This document shows, one piece after another, positions 59,691 through 64,000 of a DNA stretch of 64,000 bases (its first letter is position 1; each line of letters begins with the position of its first letter). The position numbers and the translations under genes were made by a program. The stretch covers positions 18,688-82,687 of the forward strand of contig NZ_JAPFQL010000012.1 of assembly GCF_028446585.1 (NCBI RefSeq), given 5' to 3'. Below the pieces are notes generated by a model. It was not told the DNA's origin and made no database searches. It worked only from the letters and a program-made list of their open reading frames with translations. The DNA is from Intrasporangium calvum (GTDB taxonomy: Bacteria; Actinomycetota; Actinomycetes; Actinomycetales; Dermatophilaceae).

Positions 59691-59751
59691 CAAACTCGAG
59701 TGGCCCCGCCGTCCCCAGGAAGCCTGTGGACGGTGGGGCCACTCGAGTTTG
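59691..59751. repeat. Large inverted repeat, 24-bp arms (terminator-like)
   Basis: Left arm 59691-59714 begins CAAACTCGAGTGGCCCC. The right arm 59728-59751 ends GGGGCCACTCGAGTTTG and complements it at 23 of 24 positions; the exception is a G-U-type pair. The loop is 13 nt. It starts 14 bp after the ligase stop and would terminate transcription well. Part of its right arm recurs twice downstream. Confidence 0.88.
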
Positions 59752-59762
59752 CGTGGGCACCT

Positions 59763-59782
59763 GGCGAGCCCAGCGGCATACG
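59763..59782. repeat. Half copy of the CAGCGGCATACG-family repeat
   Basis: GGCGAGCCCAGCGGCATACG matches the left arm of the 40071 hairpin over 18 bases. It is nested between the ligase hairpin and the direct repeats. Confidence 0.75.
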
Positions 59783-59788
59783 AACGTG

Positions 59789-59858
59789 TGTGGACAGTGG
59801 GGCCACTCGAGTGGAGGGGTGCGTTCGTGTGGAGAGTGGGGCCACTCGAGTGGAGGGG
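59789..59858. repeat. Two direct repeats sharing CCACTCGAGTGG
   Basis: A unit running GTGTGGA-(CA/GA)-GTGGGGCCACTCGAGTGGAGGGG in pieces occurs twice, with palindromic cores CCACTCGAGTGG at 59803-59814 and 59842-59853. Each is related to the right arm of the 59691 hairpin. The second ends just before the ATP-grasp stop codon. Confidence 0.85.
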
Positions 59859-59862
59859 CGGG

Positions 59863-60861
59863 TCAGGACTTCGAGCGGACCCGCTCCTCGAGCGCCTTGG
59901 TCACGGTGGTGCCGATGTCCATGTCGTAGAGCCGCTCGATGCTCTGCATTCCGCCCGGGCTCTCGGCGTTGATCTCGACGATCTTGTCGCCGATGACGTC
60001 GATCCCCACGAAGAACATCCCGTCGGCCCGGAGCTTGTCCCGCATCGCCTCGACGACGGTGAGCTCGACGGCGTCCGGCTCGATGGGCACCGAACGGCCG
60101 CCGACGCTGATGTTGGCCCGTGGGTCGTTGCCCGTCGGGACCCGGCGGAACGCAGCGAGCTTGCCGTCCTGCTGCAGGACCTCACCGTTGAGCACGAAGA
60201 TCCGGACATCGCCGTTCTCTCCACCGTCGATGAACTCCTGGACGATGGCGTAGCCGTCCTCCAGCACGGCCTCGGTCATCTGGGCGAGGTTCGTCTCGTT
60301 CTCGTCCTCGATCATGAAGACGTTGCGGCCCTTGCCCCCGTAGAGCGGCTTGACGACCGAGTGGCCGACCCGTTCCACGAAGGCCTTGATCGCCTCCGGG
60401 TCCCGCGTCACGAGCGACCGGGGCCGGATCTTCTCGGGGAACTCCTCGAGATAGAGCTTGCTCGTCGCGCGGATGATCGACATCGGGTCGTTGACGACGG
60501 TGACACCCCGGGCCTTGAGCATCTGCCCGAAGACGGGGCCCATCGGGCTCGCCCAGGGCCGTTCCTGCAGGTCGTCGATCGACTCGTTGCGCAGGAAGAA
60601 GGCGTCGAGGTCGTCCAGGACGATCCGCTCCGGCTCGCTCTCCTTGATCCGCTCCATGTAGCTCGCGAGCGTGTCGTCCGCGCCGAAGTCGGCGCGACGT
60701 GCACGGCCCCACAGGCGGCCGTCGGTGTCGCCGAGCTCGACGTCGCCGACGCCGATGTACCAGGCCTCGTGGCCGGCTTGGCTGGCTGCCCTGGCGAGGC
60801 GGGTCGTGGCGTACTCGTCGATCTCGGTCGCAACATCCTTGACAAAGAACGCGATCCTCAT
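59863..60861 (-). CDS. GshB-like ATP-grasp ligase
   Basis: A 332-residue glutathione-synthetase-type ATP-grasp protein. The pre-ATP-grasp domain begins MRIAFFVKDVATEIDEYATT. The ATP-grasp half includes SVVKPLYGGKGRNVF (nucleotide Lys/Gly loop), AIVQEFIDGGENGDVRIFVL, the metal-binding FFVGIDVIGDKIVEINAESP and the C-terminal dimer helix. It ligates an amino group to a carboxylate with ATP, so it could make a peptide bond. Its ATG overlaps the DUF1704 peptidase stop by four bases. No gshA is nearby, so glutathione synthesis is not the obvious role. Confidence 0.85.
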   Translation of the reverse strand: MRIAFFVKDVATEIDEYATTRLARAASQAGHEAWYIGVGDVELGDTDGRLWGRARRADFGADDTLASYMERIKESEPERIVLDDLDAFFLRNESIDDLQERPWASPMGPVFGQMLKARGVTVVNDPMSIIRATSKLYLEEFPEKIRPRSLVTRDPEAIKAFVERVGHSVVKPLYGGKGRNVFMIEDENETNLAQMTEAVLEDGYAIVQEFIDGGENGDVRIFVLNGEVLQQDGKLAAFRRVPTGNDPRANISVGGRSVPIEPDAVELTVVEAMRDKLRADGMFFVGIDVIGDKIVEINAESPGGMQSIERLYDMDIGTTVTKALEERVRSKS

Positions 60862-62039
60862 GCGGCTTCCTCTCCTTCGTACAGGTCGATGACGGTCGCC
60901 CCCGCGCGCAGCCCCTGCAGGCGCTCCTGGGCTCCGGGCACGTCCAGCCAGCGGGGACGCACCCACGCGGGCTGGAGCACTTCACGGTCGAGCAGCTCCT
61001 GGATGAGCGGGATGTGGTCGAGGGCGAGCTTGCCGACGAAGAGCGGCTCGAGGCTGCCGCCCTCGGCGAGCATCTCGAGGATCCGCGAGATCCCACGGAG
61101 GTAGATCGCGTCCTTGACGTTGCCGCCGCCGACGACGACGCGGGTGGCGATGTTCCAGGCCGTGCGGGTCGGGATGCGGTGGTCGGTCCGCAGCGACTCG
61201 AAGATGTCGAGGAACTCGGCGCCGTCGAGCAGCTTGCCGACCGCGACGACGCGGCCCGCCAGGACCCGGAGCCGGCGCGGGTCCAGCCCACCGGTGAGGT
61301 ACTCGGCCAGCACGGCCAGACCCTCCTGGGTCTCGTCGTAGCCCGGCAGCCCGATGGTCAGCAGCTGCAGCGGCTGCTTGGCGCCGTTCTGGTAGGTGAC
61401 GACATGGGTGCCGATCTCGTGGTGCAGGAGCGGCTCGACGCGGTCCGACCGGAAAGCCGCCGACTCGGGGATGAGCAGCTTGCCGAACGACACCATCAGC
61501 TCGCCGACGTCGTCGCGGACCTCCATCGCCGTCGGGAAGTCCGCGTGGACCTCCCGATACCGGGCAAACTCCTCCTGCGCCGCCTCCGCGAACGTGCCCG
61601 CAGTCACGCTCTGGGAGCTCGGCGCCAACGGCGGGATGGCCTCCAGCAGCTGCTCGGCGGCACGGGCCAGGCTCGGTGCCACGCCGCCATAGAGCTGCAG
61701 CGACCCGTAGAGGAAGCGGGTCGTGTCCCGGTCCTCCAGGGCCGTGACCATGCGGGCGATCTCGTCGCGCTTGGCCCGCAGGAGTGCATGCAGCGCTGGG
61801 TCCTCCACCCCCTCGATCTCGAGGTTGTAGAGGTCGCGTCGCACGAGGTCGGGCTCGAACTCCAGCGGCCGGAGCCGCAAGGTCGGAGCCGTCCCGAAGT
61901 CACTCCGCTCGAAGTCCGTCCACGCCTCGGCCGCGTTGACCGGCGTGAGGTTCAGCAGCAGGTTCAGCTCGCGCTCGATCTCCGTCAGCCGGGCGTCGAC
62001 CTCGAGGGCCGGGGCAAGCTGCTCGGTTGGGGAAGTCAC
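60858..62039 (-). CDS. DUF1704 (QEGLA-motif) MATCAP-like metallocarboxypeptidase
   Basis: A 393-residue protein with the zinc motif HHEIGTHVV (HExxxH) near residue 205 and TQEGLAVLAEYL, the QEGLA signature. RTDHRIPTRTAWNIATRVV and a long C-terminal helical part follow. It was named flavohemoglobin-modulating in bacteria. The animal homologue MATCAP removes the C-terminal Tyr of tubulin, so a metallocarboxypeptidase action is expected. GTG 62039 (VTSPTEQL) is preferred; the upstream frame lacks a start with a good site. It directly precedes an ATP-grasp ligase, its likely functional opposite. Confidence 0.85.
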   Translation of the reverse strand: MTSPTEQLAPALEVDARLTEIERELNLLLNLTPVNAAEAWTDFERSDFGTAPTLRLRPLEFEPDLVRRDLYNLEIEGVEDPALHALLRAKRDEIARMVTALEDRDTTRFLYGSLQLYGGVAPSLARAAEQLLEAIPPLAPSSQSVTAGTFAEAAQEEFARYREVHADFPTAMEVRDDVGELMVSFGKLLIPESAAFRSDRVEPLLHHEIGTHVVTYQNGAKQPLQLLTIGLPGYDETQEGLAVLAEYLTGGLDPRRLRVLAGRVVAVGKLLDGAEFLDIFESLRTDHRIPTRTAWNIATRVVVGGGNVKDAIYLRGISRILEMLAEGGSLEPLFVGKLALDHIPLIQELLDREVLQPAWVRPRWLDVPGAQERLQGLRAGATVIDLYEGEEAA

Positions 62040-62123
62040 GCGAAGGACGTACCCATCCGCACCATGAGGACACACCGTTGCGCCACCCCACGCGAGCGGG
62101 AGCAAGCGCAACCGCGACGACCC

Positions 62124-62140
62124 GACTCAGCGGCATACGG
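62124..62140. repeat. Half copy of the CAGCGGCATACG-family repeat
   Basis: GACTCAGCGGCATACGG lies between the DUF1704 start and the GH13 start, 47 bp before the latter. TATAGG follows directly and could be part of a promoter. Confidence 0.65.
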
Positions 62141-62186
62141 CTATAGGGTCGAACCAACTCGACCGCAGCGCCCCCGAGGAGGCCCG

Positions 62187-63941
62187 GTGACCCAGCCCCG
62201 CGCAACTGGTATCGGCTCGATGCCCCTCGACGGCCGCACGGCCTTCCGCGTCTGGGCTCCCCACGCGGAGGCCGTGGCGGTAGCCGGCAACTTCAACGAC
62301 TGGTCCGCCGACCGGCACCTGCTCGAGCGGGAGGACGGCGGGCACTGGTACGGCGAGGTCGAGGGCGCCGCCCCGGGAGACGAGTACAAGTACGTCATCA
62401 CGACCGACGGCGAGCAGCTCCACCGGGTCGACCCCCGCGCCCGCGCCGTCACCAACTCCGTCGGCAACGGCATCATCTACGACCGGGATGCCTTTGACTG
62501 GCAGGGCGACTCGTTCACGACCCCGAACCACAACGAGCTCGTCATCTACGAGACGCACATCGGGTCGTTCGTGGCGGAGGAGGGCGACCCCGGCGACATC
62601 GCCACCCTGGCGAGCCGGCTCGGCTACCTCAAGGACCTCGGTATCAACGCGATCGAGCTGATGCCGGTCGCCGAGTTCGCCGGCGACTACTCGTGGGGCT
62701 ACAACCCGGCGCACCCGTTCGCCGTCGAGGCCTCCTACGGTGGGCCCGACCGGCTCAAGGCGTTCGTCCGCGCCGCGCACCAGCACGGGATCGCGGTCAT
62801 CGTCGACGTCGTGCTCAACCACTTCGGCCCGAGCGACCTGTCGCTGTGGCAGTTCGACGGCGCCTCCGACAACGGCAAGGGCGGCATCTACTTCTACCAG
62901 GACGACCGGTCGCACACCCCGTGGGGCGACACCCGACCGGACTACGGCCGCGAGGAGGTCCGGCAGTACTGCCGCGACAACGCCCTGATGTGGATCGAGG
63001 AGTTCCACATGGACGGGCTCCGCTTCGACGCCACCCTCTACATCCGCACGGTCAGCGGGATCGGCACCGACATCCCCGAGGGCTGGGCGCTGATGCGCGA
63101 CATCAACCTCAGCATCCGGCAGGAGCTGCCGAGCAAGATCCTCATCGCCGAGGACCTCCAGAACGACCCCGCGCTCACCTCGCTCGACGGCGCGGCCTTC
63201 AACGCGCAGTGGGACGCGGGCTTCGTCCACACCCTGCGGGCTCTCGTCACCACGCCGGACGACGCAGCCCGATCGATGCATGACCTCGCGGGAGTCATCA
63301 CGGGACAGGGCGATCCGTGGGACCGCATCATCTACTCCGAGAGCCACGACGAAGTGGCCAACGGCAAGCTGCGCGTCCCGCACGAGATCGACGCCGACAA
63401 CCCGACGGGCTGGCCGGCCCAGAAACGCGCCACCCTCGCCACGGCGATCGCCCTCACCAGCGCGGGCATCCCGATGCTCTTCCAGGGACAGGAGTTCCTC
63501 GAGGACGAGTGGTTCCGTGACACCGTGCCCCTCGACTGGGAGCGCGCCGAGGCGTTCCGCGACATCGTCCGGCTCGTGCGTGACCTCGTGGCCCTGCGGC
63601 GCAACCTGACCGGCGCAACGGCCGGCCTCACCGGCCCGCACACTCACGTGACGCACCTCGACGACGAGGCCAACACGATCGCCTGGATCCGGGCGACCGA
63701 CACCGAGGCGGCCTGCGTCGTCGTCAACGCGAGCGCCGATGCGCGGGACGTCACGGTGGGGCTGCCTCACGCGGGCCGTTGGGCGGTCCGCTTCAACTCG
63801 GACGCGGCCACCTACAGCGCGCTCTTCGGCGGGCACCCGACGCTCGATGTCGACGCCGCCGAGAGCCCGGCGGGCGAGCAGCCCGCGAGCGCCACCGTCT
63901 CCGTCGGGCCCTACACGCTCGTCGTGCTCAGCCCCGCCTGA
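62187..63941 (+). CDS. GH13 glucan-active enzyme with CBM48 (branching enzyme/trehalohydrolase-like)
   Basis: A 584-residue GH13 protein. The CBM48 is at the N-terminus (FRVWAPHAEAVAVAGNFNDW, about residues 20-40). The barrel follows with YSWGYNPAHPFAVE, VDVVLNHFG, the nucleophile Asp in GLRFDATLYI, the acid Glu in LIAEDLQ, and YSESHDE carrying the third Asp. A small C-terminal beta domain ends the chain. The order fits glycogen branching or maltooligosyl-trehalose trehalohydrolase-like enzymes, which cannot be told apart by eye. GTG 62187 has GAGGAGG at ideal spacing. Confidence 0.87.
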   Translation: MTQPRATGIGSMPLDGRTAFRVWAPHAEAVAVAGNFNDWSADRHLLEREDGGHWYGEVEGAAPGDEYKYVITTDGEQLHRVDPRARAVTNSVGNGIIYDRDAFDWQGDSFTTPNHNELVIYETHIGSFVAEEGDPGDIATLASRLGYLKDLGINAIELMPVAEFAGDYSWGYNPAHPFAVEASYGGPDRLKAFVRAAHQHGIAVIVDVVLNHFGPSDLSLWQFDGASDNGKGGIYFYQDDRSHTPWGDTRPDYGREEVRQYCRDNALMWIEEFHMDGLRFDATLYIRTVSGIGTDIPEGWALMRDINLSIRQELPSKILIAEDLQNDPALTSLDGAAFNAQWDAGFVHTLRALVTTPDDAARSMHDLAGVITGQGDPWDRIIYSESHDEVANGKLRVPHEIDADNPTGWPAQKRATLATAIALTSAGIPMLFQGQEFLEDEWFRDTVPLDWERAEAFRDIVRLVRDLVALRRNLTGATAGLTGPHTHVTHLDDEANTIAWIRATDTEAACVVVNASADARDVTVGLPHAGRWAVRFNSDAATYSALFGGHPTLDVDAAESPAGEQPASATVSVGPYTLVVLSPA

Positions 63942-63953
63942 CGGCGGCCCGCT

Positions 63954-64000
63954 CCGCCCAGCCCCGTCCGCCCAGCCCGGTCCGCCCAGCCCCGTCCGCC
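63954..64000. repeat. 14-bp tandem repeat at the window edge
   Basis: CCGCCCAGCCCCGT is repeated about 3.4 times (63954-63967, 63968-63981 with one change, 63982-63995, then a partial copy cut by the window end). It lies just after the GH13 stop. Confidence 0.85.

Noticed and set aside
59763..59858. CRISPR-like spacing of the CACTCGAGT repeats
   Set aside because: Only three unevenly spaced related units, no uniform spacers and no cas genes.
59863..60861. Plain glutathione synthetase
   Set aside because: No gshA is nearby and actinobacteria generally use mycothiol; the fixed link to DUF1704 argues for another role.
1..64000. tRNA, rRNA, riboswitch or phage attachment sites
   Set aside because: No cloverleaf, rRNA-like or B12/biotin riboswitch-like segment was recognised by eye, including near the B12-dependent genes; a covariance-model scan would settle it.

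Overview
The window is high-GC, densely packed DNA that fits an actinobacterium. GTG and TTG starts are frequent, TGA/ATG and GTGA overlaps are common, and gene families such as YbjN/TY-Chap, ATP-dependent LigB-type ligase, PucR and EcsC are typical of that phylum. I cannot fix the genus; a Micrococcales (Intrasporangiaceae-like) or Nocardioides-like organism is a guess. No tRNA, rRNA, CRISPR array or intact insertion sequence was seen.

Region 1 (1 to about 26.6 kb) looks like one acyl-CoA catabolic island. It encodes an acyl-CoA carboxylase (beta at 433-2013, biotin-carrying alpha at 12273-14042), an AMP-forming acyl-CoA ligase, a family III CoA-transferase, an acyl-CoA dehydrogenase, an OYE-type ene-reductase, MaoC and crotonase proteins, SDR enzymes, two thiolases and an AtuA-like protein with its small partner. 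It also encodes a split B12-dependent acyl-CoA mutase (large subunit 25007-26578, B12 subunit 17648-18052), a BioY biotin transporter subunit, a TetR regulator, and a complete branched-chain-amino-acid-type ABC importer (3686-8696). Fourteen genes from 24102 down to 9271 run on the minus strand with short gaps. The likely logic is import of a branched or isoprenoid-like acid, activation, oxidation, carboxylation, thiolysis and carbon-skeleton rearrangement, with biotin import serving the carboxylase. The substrate is not known.

Region 2 (about 26.6 to 64 kb) is visibly GC-richer and carries at least a dozen copies of a short repeat with core CAGCGGCATACG, which region 1 lacks. Its modules are: a LuxR regulator divergent from a small secreted protein; an ABC-F protein; EcsC and DUF4230 proteins; a PucR-controlled BMP-type nucleoside/nucleobase ABC importer ending in a yeast-Fcy1-like cytosine deaminase (31548-38443); a secreted beta-propeller; an NPCBM-NPCBM-lipase; an M16-like peptidase; a short 4-alpha-glucanotransferase; an ECF sigma/anti-sigma pair; LhgO; a DUF305 lipoprotein; and a P-loop protein.

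The right end holds an ACAD10/11-like fatty-acid operon (52118-57909: SDR, SDR, MaoC, APH-type kinase, acyl-CoA dehydrogenase, EamA, MaoC), a LigB-type DNA ligase, and a palindromic repeat block. It then holds an overlapping pair of a GshB-like ATP-grasp ligase and a DUF1704/MATCAP-like metallocarboxypeptidase (59863-62039), followed by a GH13 glucan enzyme. The ligase/carboxypeptidase pair is, to me, the best candidate for an undescribed system; the divergent split mutase is second.

No stretch longer than about 300 bp lacks a gene. The largest gaps (38444-38716, 42381-42649, 51008-51219) hold repeat copies, a possible gene remnant, or nothing recognisable.
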